NCBI RefSeq assembly: GCF_010015585.1
Contig: NW_022985076.1
Location: 488,764-552,763 of the forward strand
DNA length: 64,000 nt
Direction: 5' to 3'
From: Eremomyces bilateralis CBS 781.70
Lineage: Eukaryota > Ascomycota > Dothideomycetes > Eremomycetales > Eremomycetaceae
In this document: one piece after another, positions 1-11,948 of the stretch
Position numbering within the stretch: position 1 is the first letter of the stretch
Layout: each line of letters starts with the position of its first letter
Position numbers and translations under genes: made by a program
The notes under the pieces: model-generated
Database searches by the model: none
The model's input: only the letters and a program-made list of their open reading frames with translations
Told to the model about the DNA's origin: nothing

Positions 1-809
1 CTATTCTCTAGGGAGGCTTCCTCGTCACTGCCATCATTAAGAAGATGATAATCAACTCTCTCGGAGCGAAGACGGCGCTTCCCAAGAGACATGGATAAGT
101 CATCCATATTAAGAAAGAAGTTGCAACATATTGATATGCTTTGTATCTCTTAGAGCTCAAATCCTCTAGTTGGAGCATGTTGGGTAAACAAAAGTCGCGA
201 CTGCTGGGCATTCATTCATTGGCTCGGCTTTTGCCGAATAAGTCTTGGCATTATTTACGAATATTCGCGAATAATACGAATAAAACGTCTCGAAATTTAG
301 TCGAATACGAATAATCGTTCCCAGGGAAAAGTCGAATACGAATAGCCAAAATCCTTATTCGTGTCCAGCCCTACAACTGGCCTCAAGAGACAAATGAATA
401 GGACGAGAAGAGCATAAAAGAGTTATACTATATCAGCCACCGGGGGGATCATCAGTTCATCACACTTTACTAGCACCGAACCCCGTGACGCGTGCATTTA
501 CGGTATCCCACCCCGGTTGGTCTCTCCGTCAGGTTTGTTTTCATGCTAGCTTGCGCCATTTTCGACCACAGCCTCACGCCGAGAACTAATGTAGGATCCG
601 GATATCGGAAACTAACTTTGGAGGGGAGAGATTTGGAAAATGCCTCACAGTCGAGGTGATGGCGACGTCGCCAGGTCGAGAGGGATTCTTCCACTCCTTT
701 TGACTTACTCCAACTATTCATATACTATCAAATTATTGCCATAGTGGTTGTTGTACCGCGCTTCCGCCGATTCAATTCACTTGTTGCACGATTAGTTATA
801 TTCGAGAGG
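1..809. other. Intergenic left edge
   Basis: No coding region could be supported here. The stretch is fairly AT-rich. It includes a block of CGAATA-type motifs near 240-373 (entered separately). Short ORFs on both strands lack conserved-looking sequence. The 3' part is the presumed promoter and 5' UTR of the potassium transporter that starts at 810. Confidence 0.6.
240..373. mobile_element. Possible hAT-like DNA transposon terminus
   Basis: Read on the minus strand from 373, the sequence opens with TAGGGCTGGACAC and then carries several copies of TATTCGTATTCGAC-like motifs and a CGAATATTCGCGAATA palindrome. A short GGGCTGG-type end followed by repeated subterminal motifs is reminiscent of non-autonomous hAT elements. 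No transposase, second end or target-site duplication was identified, so this may be a solo remnant or simple low-complexity DNA. Confidence 0.25.
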
Positions 810-3386
810 ATGGGCTGGAAAGATTGGACGCCGCCGATTAATTTCGTGACATTACATTGTACCGTGACCATATCAACGTCTGGTCACATCTCGCTAATTG
901 CGTCCGTCGTGAAGATGCGTATATCATTAGCTTCGGTTTTCTAGGCTTGATCATCCTCTATCCCCATGGCAATCTTGATGCTGTCGATGCATATTTCTTT
1001 GGCGTCAGCTCCTCGACAGAGTCAGGTTTGAATACGTACGTTGAGTCGTTGACCCCTAGTTCCGTCCCATGCTCTCGCCAACTGACTGACTGATCGGCCA
1101 GTGTTGATATCAAGGACCTCCCAACATATCAACAGCTCTTCACCTACTTCGTTCCGATGGTTACAAACTTGGGCTTTATCAACATCATTGTAGTTGCTGT
1201 CCGTCTTTACTGGTTTGAGAAGCATATCAAACGCGCTGGTCAGTTCGATAGACTGAACCCTTGGTCCCTGGAAGGGCGAAATTGAATCCCCTTCTAGTAC
1301 TAGTTGGGTTGGTAGGGTGGAGGGGTATTCAATTTCGTTCCCGGAGGCCGCCTGCTTCTTGTGCTGATGACAGCGTAGCTCCATCCTTGCTCCAGGGGAA
1401 ATCTTATCGGAGTAGACAGACTGCGGGCAACGAGGACACTCTTGCTCCGCCTGACGTGCAACAAACCCAGAATATTGCCAAAGACGGCATTACGACCGGC
1501 ACAGATGCACATGCCAGTACTCCTTCGCCTCCACCGCAAGAGAAAGTCGCGGGAAGTGAGAATAGGTACGTCGTCATCCGCAACCACCTGGACTGGTACT
1601 GATACTAGTGCAGTGTAGTGGTAGGTGAGAAGCATGCCACAACCGTGGATGCGACGAAGAATCAGTCCACTGGCCGACATATCATTTTCGATCCTGCAAC
1701 CAATCTGCCCCGGGATGAACAAAAGAGTCTCTATATCCCTCCGCCAAGGGACCGGGACAATGGTCACCCCATCGTGCAGCTTGACGAAGATGTGATGAGC
1801 GATGAAGATCCGGATCTGATCAAACCCGACCACTCCGCATCCGAGCAAAGCGGAACGCTCCGCCGACGACTCCAAGACGGCCCGATCATGGCAACCGCGG
1901 TTTCCATGGAACGGGCCGCTGGTGTGGCGTCATCCATGTTCGTCCTCGGTGCAGCTCCAAGTCATCGCGAGAGAAAACGACGTCCATCAGAGCGCTCGAC
2001 CCCTTCGATGAACGATATGCCGTATCTTTCGTCCCAAGCCACTCTGGGACGGAACTCGCAGTTCCACAATCTAACCGTGCAGGACCGAGAGGCGCTTGGA
2101 GGGATCGAATATCGGAGCTTGAAGCTGCTGCTGAAGATTGTTCTGGGTAAGCGAACCCTTTCTTTAGATGGAACATGGCGCGACACTGACACTTCCATCA
2201 GCATACTTCTTCTGTCTCCACCTGTTCGGAGCCATTTGCCTAGTGGGTTGGGTTCAGAATGCGAGTCGAAAGTATCTGGATTGGTTGCAAGAATGCGGAC
2301 AAAACAAAAATTGGTGGTAGGCTTACCCTGGTTTCGGCATGCACTGTTCGCACTGATGGAATATGCAGGGCATTCTATTCCGCGCAAACAATGGTTGACA
2401 ACCTCGGATTCGCACTCACTCCGGACTCGATGGTGACGTTCCAGGATGCAACCTTTCCGCTTCTGGTCATGACGTTCCTAGCCTTCGCTGGAAATACCTG
2501 TTATCCAGTCCTGCTCCGCCTTCTCATTTGGACGATGTCGAAGATCGCCCCGAAGGATTCCTCTCTTCGAGATCCGCTGAACTTTCTCCTCAATCACCCA
2601 CGCCGCTGCTACACTCTCCTGTTCCCTAGCCGACCGACCTGGATCCTCTTCGGTGTTCTCTTTTCTCTCAACTTCGTGGATGTCCTTCTCATTATCGTCC
2701 TCGACCTCGGCAATCCGGCCGTCAACAACCTTGCTCTTGGGCCGCGGATTCTTGCGGCTCTCTTCCAATCGGCTTCATCGCGTCATACAGGTACAGCGAC
2801 TTTCAACCTGGGAGCAGTGAACCCAGCGGTACAGTTCAGTCTGTTGGTGATGATGTACATCTCCATCTTCCCCATCGCGATCAGCATCCGAGCATCGAAC
2901 ACGTACGAGGAAAAGTCGCTCGGGATCTATCCGCGCCGGATGGACGGAGACGAATCCCGGCCGGGCTCCTATGTTCTGACCCACCTGCAGAACCAGCTCA
3001 CCTTCGACCTATGGTATATTTTTATCGGCGTGTTCTGCATCTGCATCGCGGAGAGCAAGAAGATCATGGACGCGAACAACCCGGCATTCGCCGTCTTCCC
3101 CATCTTCTTCGAAGTCGTGTCCGCCTATGGCAATGTTGGTCTCAGTCTCGGCCACCCGGATGTCCTCACCTCTTTGTGTGGGCAGTTCACGCCGTTCGGC
3201 AAAGTCGTCGTCTGTCTCATGATGATTCGTGGCCGTCATCGTGGTCTACCATATCAGCTCGACCGCGCCATCATGCTTCCGAACGAGCGGACCATAACGG
3301 ACAAGCCTCCTGAATCGCTTTTTCAGGATGAGAAGCCGAAGGAAGTACGAGGCTTGGCGAAGCTCAAACACTCTTTGACTCAATGA
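810..3386 (+). CDS. TRK1: TRK-family potassium transporter
   Basis: Plasma-membrane K+ (possibly K+/Na+) uptake protein of the fungal TRK family. Model: 810-877, 931-1035, 1102-1238, 1316-1565, 1614-2146, 2202-2316, 2369-3386, giving 741 aa with every intron phase consistent. The four pore-loop regions are visible: STESGLNT near residue 50, DNLGFALT after the long hydrophilic loop, GTATFNLGAVN, and GNVGLSLGHP near the C terminus, followed by the fungal MMIRGRHRGLP motif. The large intracellular loop (roughly residues 105-380) is low in complexity, as is usual in the family. The start at 810 (MGWKDWTPPINF) was chosen because it is the first ATG ahead of the conserved first membrane segment. 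The frame appears intact. It converges on the HET-NACHT-WD40 gene. An upstream non-ATG extension was rejected. Confidence 0.9.
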
Positions 3387-3796
3387 GATTTATTGGGTCT
3401 CATTGAGACCCGCTCTCGCTCATTTGGAACGGTTTTGTAGCCGGCCATGAGATCTAAAGTTTTGCATCATCACGGTTCAGTCGCTTGTTTTGTCGGTATG
3501 GATAGCCGCGTCAACTATCATTGGGTTTCTTGACTGCCTGATAATCTGGCGCCTTTAGCCACACAGAGTCCTAAGTTCTTGCCACCCATTCACCAATTAC
3601 TCGTTAGATACGATAAATAGAGCTCGTTCTGAAATTTTGATGGTTATTTAATAGTCACATGTGTAATACGAGGCCGAGCTTATCAGCGATCCTGAAGGTT
3701 CCCAAATGTTCGCCATAGCAAGTTGCCGCACCATTTATTCACACTCAACCCCAGACCCTTCTACGAAATAGAGATAGTTATAATAAAATAAAATAA
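3387..3796. other. Intergenic, convergent 3' ends
   Basis: This 410-bp spacer lies between the stops of two convergent genes. It is AT-rich with an A/T run near 3781-3800. No ORF or repeat was recognised. Confidence 0.6.
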
Positions 3797-6700
3797 CTAA
3801 TTAACAAATTTTTGACTACAATGCGAGTCGTTCTTAATATTGAAGCTGCACATCCATACCTTTCCGGACCCTGCGCCGATGCCAACAGTCTTTCCTGACA
3901 GGGATGAACATGACGGACGATATTCTGAGGGTAGCAACAAAACGTTCTCAGAATTATATGTGATCCACGCTCCTTCTGAACTTAAACCCCCGACCTCATA
4001 TTGGGGATGTTGAGAGTCGGTTACTATCATGCTTAGGGCGGAAGCGGACGACGCGCTAATAGCGAGAGTACCGATTTCAGTTTGAAGAGAAGAACTAGTG
4101 GCATCGAACGATATGTTATGGGTTGTCATCCTAACCTCGAGTGTCTGGAGGCAGGCGCCGATAGTAGTATCCCAGATCTTGACTGTCCTGTCGTCCGACG
4201 CTGACGCGAGCCGGGCCGAGTCGGGCGAGAAGGCTACCAAGTTGACGTGACTGCTATGACCCTCGAGCGTCTGGAGGCAGGCCCCGCTACTGGTATCCCA
4301 GATCTTGACTGTACGGTCGTACGACGCCGACGCGAGCCGGGCCGAGTCGTGCGAGAAGGCTACCGAGAAGACGTAGCCGCTGTGGCCCTCGAGCGTCTGG
4401 AGACATGCATTCCATTCTGCTGGCATCGATGGTTGTATAGTGATCCATTCCAGCTCTTCATGTCTAAAAAGACCCCTTATCAGGCTGCAGACTGGACTAA
4501 ACAGGAGCGCAGATGCATATGCCTGAAGAGGACTATTCTCTATCGCTAGGTTGTAAGACATGATAAATCGACGCGCATCTTTAACGAGGTTGAGCAATCC
4601 CGATACGTCTGCTCTTGCCTATTTATGTCAGCATATGGTATTCACGACCGCTGGGCTATGGATTACTTGGGATAGAGCCTCGAGTTTTGCCATTGATACT
4701 ACCCCTTCCGATATACTTCTGCAGAGGCTTAGAGCCTCGAGCCAGTAAAGGTAGCTCTGACGCAGAAACTGGTCGACGGATCCACCATCTTGGAGATCGT
4801 CTGTGGCACACGTGCTAGGATCACAGTGAAGAAGGTGATTAACCCAATAGGCACACGAGTATCGTGCTTGGGATAGCGGATCTGGACTGGGTTGTTTGAC
4901 TTGGTCAATAGGAAATCCGGGAGCACTTAGGCCGAAGATATCGCGTCGTAGTGTCTTCGACATGACCTGTAGCGATCGCGAGAAGATGGTGTGATGTATA
5001 TATTCTATCCCAGACGGAAAGATCTCGTTGTATGTCTTTTCGACCAAAAAGTCACTCGCTGACTGATGAACGAAGGAAATGGTGCGTTCTCGGAGCGTTA
5101 GAAAAGAGCCACAAAGCCCTATGATCTCTGATAGAGCTTCGAATGCGCCGGAGGGTATGTCCACGAGAGACTCCAGCTCGCACAGCGTGAGAGGTCGGTA
5201 CACGGCCGAAACCACAGCCAATATACGTTTACAGAGTTCAGCATCCTCCGAATCCTCGATCTGCTCCATCATTCGGCTGTAGAGGGCATCGAGTCCCGGT
5301 GGAAACGCTATCAACTTCTGCTGAGCCTTCCATCCCGAGGTTTTGGAGAGTTCCTGGCAGACCAAGGCCACCCAAAGAAAAGTGCCGTGTGCATTTTGCA
5401 ACAAGTAGCGCTGGACAATGCCCCGTGTATTGCTGCTGTATCTGTTTCGCTCCGCTAGCCGATCCACCTTAAACTGGATGTATGACGTGACGGCAGCGGA
5501 GACGGAGCTCTCATTAAGCTCAAGAGACAGTCTCACCTTCTGAGTCGCTGCATCGAGATCCTGTTCGATATTCGGCCAGTTTCGGCTAGAGATGATCCAT
5601 TTAACACGAGAAGATACAGAAGACATCCGCACGATGAAGTCCAACAATTTTGGCAAGCCTTCTATGCATTCGTCTAGTGCATCGAAAATTAAAAAAGGTG
5701 TTGTCCAAATTTTGGTCTTGAAGAATGTTAATAAAGATTTCGGACAAAGCAACCCAAGCATTAGAGTCTTCAAAGAGCGTTTTACCAGCTTCATCGTACT
5801 TCCTTCGTACATGCAAGATGAGGTATGGTTGTTGGTCGACAAGCAGATAGATCAGACCCCGCATCACGGCCGTGGCGTTGTTGATGCTGGAGTCAGTCGC
5901 CTGGCAGAAGAAGTAGGATAGAAGATCCGAGTCGGCTATAGACTTCTTAAGCTCGTTGATAATACCGCAGAGCAGCATCGTCTTGCCCTTTCCGGGATCG
6001 CCCTTGATCCATAGCAGCCAATTTTGCTGGCTGTAACGCCATTGTTGGAAGTCACGGTTTTCAAGAATCCAGCGGTATGAACCCTCAAGCAAGCCACCCT
6101 TAGACTCTTCGATACGCTTTTTGTCATCGCGGGGATCGGTAAGGCGGAGATCTCGTGTACATTTCTCCAGCTTGTTAATCTCATCCTCGAGGCGTTTGAA
6201 AGCACTCGTCATCCCCTCGCCGTACCGAGGGGGGATGTAGACGCCGAAAATGCCTAGTAATGAGTAGGCTTTGTCTTCATCAAGTTTGGTCTGGCGAGAA
6301 TTTATCCGCGACATTCGCTCATTGACGCTGAACTGAGATAAAGGGTCTCCACGAAGCGATGACTTTGAAACGCCCGTTATCTCGTGGATCTGTTGCTGTA
6401 GCGAGCTTTTGTCTCCAAGTCGCTTGCGTTCTCGGGAGAAGAATTCGACCGAAGCTGGAGCAAGGAGCTCCTGAAGCGTCCAGCCCCGAGTGAACCATCT
6501 GCTTTCCCGGAAATGCAAGTCCCAAGTGTCCTTTGCGCTCCTATCTCTTTTCCTCTTCTTTGGCGGAACATCGGACAGGTACACGTAGCATCGAGTTGTT
6601 TTACGGGTACCAGCGGAACATGGACCCTATTGCGTGTGAGAGTTCGGCGTAGTTCTTCTTATTGATACAACATGTATCAATCCAAAAGTATTGCAAGCCA

Positions 6701-6909
6701 TCCTCTCTAGCCTGTTCTCCACAGAATCGAATCTTCTCATAGCCAGCCTTTTTCTCGCTAGTGCCATTCGTCATATCCTCAAAGGTAACTTCCTCGGTAT
6801 CCAGTCCCCATGTATGAGATAGTATGGCGTAAGAAGGAATTGGATCGTCGCCGACCAAGTCCTTGGTGAGACTAATATCACCAGTCTCGTTACATTGGAG
6901 AAGGCGCAT
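3797..6909 (-). pseudogene. HET-NACHT-WD40 (NLR-like) protein, short WD array, frame disturbed
   Basis: Member of the HNWD/fungal NLR class (relatives of Podospora het-e, het-d and het-r), which controls allorecognition and regulated cell death. Order from the N terminus at 6909: HET domain (AILSHTWG, WIDTCCINKKN, GWTLQELLAP), a linker, a NACHT NTPase with Walker A GDPGKGKT near 6000 and Walker B LIFDALDEC near 5680, a helical region, then WD40 units and a conserved fungal C-terminal tail. A 48-nt intron at 4619-4666 (GTAATC..TAG with a CTGAC branch site) restores the frame between the helical and WD parts. Two other frame changes, one inside HET and one just before Walker B, have no intron signals. 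They could be real lesions or homopolymer sequencing errors, so the gene is called a pseudogene only provisionally. The WD array has only two full units, against ten or more in active relatives. It is divergent from the esterase, 629 bp away. Confidence 0.8.
4135..4392 (-). repeat. 126-bp tandem WD40-encoding repeats
   Basis: Units begin at 4135 and 4261, and the start of a third is visible at 4387, giving a spacing of exactly 126 bp (42 codons). Each unit encodes ACLQTLEGH...VAFS.DSARLASAS.DRTVKIWDT. The two complete units are almost identical in DNA, as seen in HNWD genes whose repeats are shuffled by concerted evolution. Confidence 0.9.
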
Positions 6910-7538
6910 GGTTGGGTGTGGGGATCTACGCTAGCAAATGGTGGAATCGGGATCGGTAGGGCTCAGATGGGCAGGCATCGGCGAGGGTTCCGTCCCTAGC
7001 GATGGAGATACCAAATGCAGAGCTAAAGCGAGAACAAATATCGCATCATACAGTACCGAAAGATTCATCTCCCTAAAGGCTGGTGTGGGCGGCTCCCTGG
7101 GTGCCTGAAGTCCGGCTGTACAGCCTGACAGCCCAGATCTTGGCGTAGTGAGGCTGGACAGGACTGCTGCAGGTGCAGAGCCCAGCGATTCTTTCTTGCA
7201 CAGAGGGCAGGCCAGTTTAATGAAAAGTCAACGTACGCCGTACATATGATTACTTAAATTTTCTTTCACTACACAGGAAGTCCTTGAAAGTTTGAATGGC
7301 GCAGAATGGAATAATACGTTAATACTATAGTTTTACCCCTAGGAGGGAGGGATTTGGTGACCAGGTCGTGTAGAAACGCGGCCAAAAACGGAATCACCAA
7401 CCACACTCTCGACATCAACCTCATAAGTATGAGGTTCCTAAATTTCCACCTGTATTAAATATCATTCTCATCCTTCATGTATACCACTGTCCTCCGCTGT
7501 AGCACATAGCACCCCAACCTCTCCCAATTGCTCGCTCC
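6910..7538. other. Divergent intergenic region
   Basis: This is the shared upstream region of the HET-NACHT-WD40 gene (-) and the carboxylesterase (+). It contains AT-rich patches near 7230-7340 but no ORF or repeat that could be supported. Confidence 0.6.
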
Positions 7539-9297
7539 ATGGCATACCTTCCCACCCCCCACCTCCTCCACCTCCAATCCCACGGCTTCATCCGCGGCCA
7601 CCTCCTCACCTCCCCCACCACCCACCGCCCTCTCTGCACCTACTACGGCGGCGTTCCCTACGCCTTGCCTCCCACTGGCGAGTTCCGCTGGCAGGTCCCG
7701 CGCGCGCTGCCGCCGTGCTATGCGTATGGGACGCGGAATGCGCCGGGGGAGTTTACGGAGGGGTGCGGGGTGTGTCCGCAGGTCGGGGGGGAGGGGGAGC
7801 AGGAGCAGGAGGAGGACTGTTTGGGGTGTAATGTGTGGGTGCCAGTGGGGGAGGCGCCGGTGGGTGGTGAGTGATTGCCTACCTACTGCCTACCGATAAC
7901 GGGGGCATTGGAGATAATAGGGGCTAATGCGTTATTGAAGGATGGCCGGTATTGTTCTATATCCGTATGCGAAATTCTTAAGATGTGTTGCTAGAAGGAA
8001 GCTGAATCAAGTAGATGGAGGCTTTCTCCAATTCGGCGACCCCAATTCAGGAGACGTCGTGCCGCTGATATCGGAGACGGAGGTCAAATGTATCATTGTT
8101 AAGCCCGGCTACCGGCTGAATGTCTTCGGGTTTCTGTCTCTCGAGCATGCGCGTCCGGAAGGGTCGAATAGCATCGCCAGCAATTTCGGGCTGTGGGATC
8201 AGCGGATGGCGCTCATGTGGACGTATAAGAATATCAGTTACTTCGGCGGGGATCCGGCGAACATCACGCTGGCGGGATACTCGGCGGGTAGGACATCTCC
8301 GAAAGACGGGATTTTATAAGTTTTCTAACTAGCATCAGGCGCATACTCCGCGTTCCACCAGCTCGCGTACGACCTCTGGCAACCGCAGCAACTTATCCGC
8401 CGCTGCATCATGTGGTCCAACGGCCCCGGCATCCAGCCCAGACCCCCTTCCGAAGGCCATACGCAATTCAACGAGCTGCTGACCGCCCTCCAGATCCCCA
8501 CCACCCTCGACATAGAAACCCAGATCCAGAAACTGCGCGCCGCCTCGCCATCCGCCTTGCTCACCGCCACCCGCGCCATTCAACGCCACCAGTTCCGCCC
8601 CGTCACCGACGGCCGCTTCGTTCGCCGCGAGCTGTTCGCTGACATCGACCGCGGTGAGTTCGCGGCGCGCATGCAACGCCGCAACATCGCCCTGATGATT
8701 GGTGAGTGCGAGCACGAGCGCCACGTCTACGGGACGTACATCCCCCCGGCGAACTCGTACATTGGGCTCCGCGACCGGCTGGAGGTCGACTTCCCCGGGG
8801 TCGCGGACCGGCTGATGGGGTACTATTTCCCCGCGAAGCGGCTCCCCGCGCAGTGGGGGGATTGGCGGGAGGCGTTCGGGGCGGTGTACGCGGACGTGCA
8901 GGTGTATTGTCTGCAGCGGGGGTTGGTGGCGCGGATTGCGCGGACGGCGCCGGGGTTGGTGTGGCGGTATCGGGTGGAGTGGCGGGCGGGGTGCGTGGAG
9001 TTGCCGGTGGAGTGGGGGGCAACGCATACGACGGATTTGGCGATTTGGTTTTGGGGGGAGGGGCGGTTGACGGGGAGGGAGAAGAGGGTGGTGGAGGAGG
9101 GGTTTGTGAGGGGGTTGGCGGCGTTCGTGACGGGGAAGGAGGGGGGGTGGGGAACGCGGACGGAGAGGGAGGTGAGGCGGCTGCGGGCGGATGGGAGGGT
9201 GGAGATTTGGTTGGACGAGGAGTGGGATCGCGGAGTGGAGCTTTGGGAACTGCTGAGGAGCGGCGACGTGGGAACGACGGCGAGAGCAAATCTATGA
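7539..9297 (+). CDS. Type-B carboxylesterase/lipase family protein
   Basis: Alpha/beta-hydrolase of the carboxylesterase family, expected to cleave carboxylic esters. Model: 7539-7866, 7941-7964 (a 24-nt exon), 8015-8287, 8339-9297, giving 527 aa. Family landmarks: YYGGVPYALPP at the N terminus, FYIHGGFLQFGD (oxyanion-hole HGG), the IVKPGYRLNVFGFL strand, FGLWDQRMALMWTYKNI, the nucleophile elbow GYSAG split by the last intron, and a C-terminal ATHTTDLAIWF that probably carries the catalytic His. The acidic triad member may lie in IGECEHE. No clear signal peptide is seen, so a cytosolic enzyme is likely. The second half is very GC-rich with long G runs, like its neighbours. Physiological substrate unknown. 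It converges on iec3. Confidence 0.88.
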
Positions 9298-9585
9298 TTA
9301 GGGTTTGGGTGCTGCCACTGCGAGGAACGTTGCTGGCGAATGCACTATCGAGAGTGCTTGATAATGGAGTGCTGGGTTGACATTAGCTTCGAGCTTCGTC
9401 ACCGACTGAACACGTCCAAAGGGACTTGCTGCTCTCCTGCAGTTGCTCCCAGGCCGCACGTAATGCAAACGCTCCTCGCGGATGGGTATATCGTGATCTC
9501 CACATCTATGCGTCCGAAAGCTCATGAATCCCCCTCCCATCCCAGCCAGGAACTCCATGTAATCGATTCTTCCCATGAGCGCCAC

Positions 9586-10560
9586 TCACTCCTTATGCGC
9601 ACCACTCGCCACCGAGCCCAGCGATGCTCTCGCCTTCTTCTTCCCCCCTCGTTCCGAATCGCCCGCGTCGCGTTTCCGCTTCGACGACTTCCCGCCCTTC
9701 GGCCGATATGGCTCGTCCTCGATGCTCTTCCGCGACCGCTTGGCCGGTGCCTTCTCCTCCAGGACGAACCCGATCTCGTCATCCAGCAGTTCGGGCTTGT
9801 AGGTCGAGGGAAGCGCGTGCGTGAGGCTTCCCCGCTTTCTGCCGATGCCGCGCGTCGATTTCTCGGAGCCGTTTTCGTGCGGTTCTTTGGGGTCTTTGGG
9901 TTCTTTGGAGGGCTTGTCTTGGAGGAATACTTCGGGTTGGTTGCGTCGCAGCCAGTTGATGACGGACATGGGGTTGCGGAGGGCGAGGTCTTTGTCGGTG
10001 AAAGACTTCTTGACGGGGCGACTGGGAGGGGCGTCGGGAGTGGGCGCGTCGGTGGACGGGTCGATTTGGTCGAGGGATGCGAGGAATTCCTCTTCGTGAT
10101 CGATGTCGAGGATGGCGGACGCGTACTCTCCGGGGGATTCCATGCGCGTCCGGATCTCCGATCGACTCAACCCGAATGTCGTGGGATCGGAATCGATGAG
10201 GTTGAGATTGAAGGCTTGTTCGGGGGGGATGAGGTCGCTTTGGTTGACTTCCAGGAGGATCTCTCGGAGTTGGCTTGGACGAGGTCAGCTGTCGATTATC
10301 GATGATATCGCGTCGCATTAGGGGACTCACTCATTCTGTTCTTGCAGACGCTTCGCTAGGCTCAAGGCCTTTTGTTCATCGGTATAGAGCTTGTTGCTGT
10401 CCTCCATCGCGTTCTCGAATCGGATCTTCAGCTTGCGGTATTTCTTCCTATAGAACCGCATTGATATCAGTTATGCAAAGCGACACCGGAGAGATAGATC
10501 CTACCTCCATGATCGTAGTGGTGTCTTCTCCTTGGCTGCGGAATCCAGAGGATGAGCCAT
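9586..10560 (-). CDS. iec3: INO80 chromatin-remodelling complex subunit Iec3
   Basis: Nuclear accessory subunit of the INO80 ATP-dependent nucleosome remodeller. Model (minus strand): 10505-10560, 10331-10447, 9586-10273, giving 286 aa. The N-terminal KYRKLKIRFENAMEDSNKL and the coiled QKALSLAKRLQEQND segment match the Iec3 family, followed by ILLEVNQ, the LIPPEQAFNL motif and SRSEIRTRMESPGEYAS. The C terminus is basic and of low complexity (KSSKRKRD), suggesting nuclear localisation or DNA contact. The intron at 10274-10330 ends in AAG and was chosen over an earlier CAG because only it gives the correct phase. Divergent from ORM1. Confidence 0.82.
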
Positions 10561-11295
10561 CGCGTCGGGGAGATGGAAGGAGGCCATCGGAATTAGGAGG
10601 AATCAGGAGGGGGATGAGAGAGGAGAGGAGAACGAAGGAGAGGGGGATGTATATAAGTATCGGTTGATCGGATCAAGATGAAAAGGCGAAGTATTGGATT
10701 AATTGTCTTATTATCGGACTGCTGTATTCACTGCTCTCCATTCATCTGCCGCTCGGACCCATGGCGCGTGTTCGTCATGCAAGCAACAAGTGAGAGACTC
10801 ATGTGAGAGAGAGATTCATAGAGAGGATCCAGAACCGATTTTCCGTTTCCGTCAATCCAATACCTAGACCATCTATCGGCTCTTTCTTCCCTCTACCACT
10901 CAACTTCCTTCACTTGACTTCCGTTCTCATCTTCTATTCCTTAATTAATTTCTTCCATCACCCTCGCTCCTGCTCATCGCCCTTATTCTCTTCCCCGAGT
11001 GACAGCTATTTTTCGAGGTGCGCGTGGTTCTCTCCCTCCACCTCTTACTCCCTAGGTAATTAGGCGTATTACTATCTTATACACTTACGTGTCTTTGCCC
11101 GTTTCGTTCCGTGCCACAGGTGGAGACATGCAACACTAACGGTCTCCAAAGATAAATCCCCTTCTGCCTACCGGAGTTCCTCTCACTGTCGCCTTCTGTT
11201 AGAAGTACCTGGGGAAGTTCACGATCGCGTGCCGTTCCTCCTCCGAATGCGCCTCTAAGATACCGACCGTCCATTCCACCCCGAACAGGCTCGCC
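10561..11295. other. Divergent promoter region iec3/ORM1
   Basis: This 735-bp spacer holds pyrimidine-rich stretches around 10870-11040 that look like a 5' UTR or promoter of ORM1. No other ORF was supported. Confidence 0.55.
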
Positions 11296-11948
11296 ATGCC
11301 TAACACGCTCACCGTGAGCAAGAATGGCAGGCGGAGGAGATCCAGCAGTCTCATGTACACCGAGCCTCCGGAGTCGCTGGAGCAGCTCAGCGACCAAGCT
11401 TCCCTCCCCAACCTAAATGCGGAATGGGTCAACGCGAAAGGTCAGTCATGCCGGTGATAGCAAAGTCCTCGTTGCTGATCTGAAATGTCAGGCGCATGGA
11501 TCATCCACCTCGTCCTCATCTGTTCCCTCAAGATCTTCTTCGACATCATCCCCGGAGTCAGTCAAGAAACCTCATGGACCCTCACCAACATCTCCTACAT
11601 GTTCGGCTCGTACATCATGTTCCACTGGGTCCGAGGCGTCCCGTTCGACTTCAATGCAGGAGCATACGACAACCTCAACATGTGGGAGCAGATCGACGAC
11701 GGTGACCAATATACGCCGGCGAAGAAGTTCCTGCTGAGCGTCCCGGTCATCCTCTTCCTGATCAGTACCCATTACACGCATTATGATTTCACATATTTCA
11801 TGATCAACTTCCTTGCGACGCTTGCGGTTGTCCTACCTAAATTACCATGGGTACGTTCGATTCTTCCTAAGGAACGATGGATGCTAATATCACACAGAGC
11901 CATCGGCTACGATTTGGATTGTTCTCGGGTCCTCCTGAAGATAGGTAA
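11296..11948 (+). CDS. ORM1: ORM1/ORMDL family sphingolipid regulator
   Basis: ER membrane protein that restrains serine palmitoyltransferase and so sets sphingolipid synthesis (established for yeast Orm1/2). Model: 11296-11440, 11492-11850, 11898-11948, giving 184 aa, the usual length. The N terminus has RRRRSSSL, matching the basophilic kinase sites by which yeast Orm proteins are inactivated. The core shows the family block WVNAKGAWIIHL, TNISYMFGSYIMFHWVRGVPF and an N-terminal half of four hydrophobic segments, ending LPKLPWSHRLRFGLF. All exon junctions keep the frame. Divergent from iec3 and followed in the same direction by the U1-C gene. Confidence 0.95.

Noticed and set aside
8603-9289. 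228-codon minus-strand ORF of Pro/Thr/Ser repeats
   Set aside because: Shadow of the GC-rich second half of the carboxylesterase.
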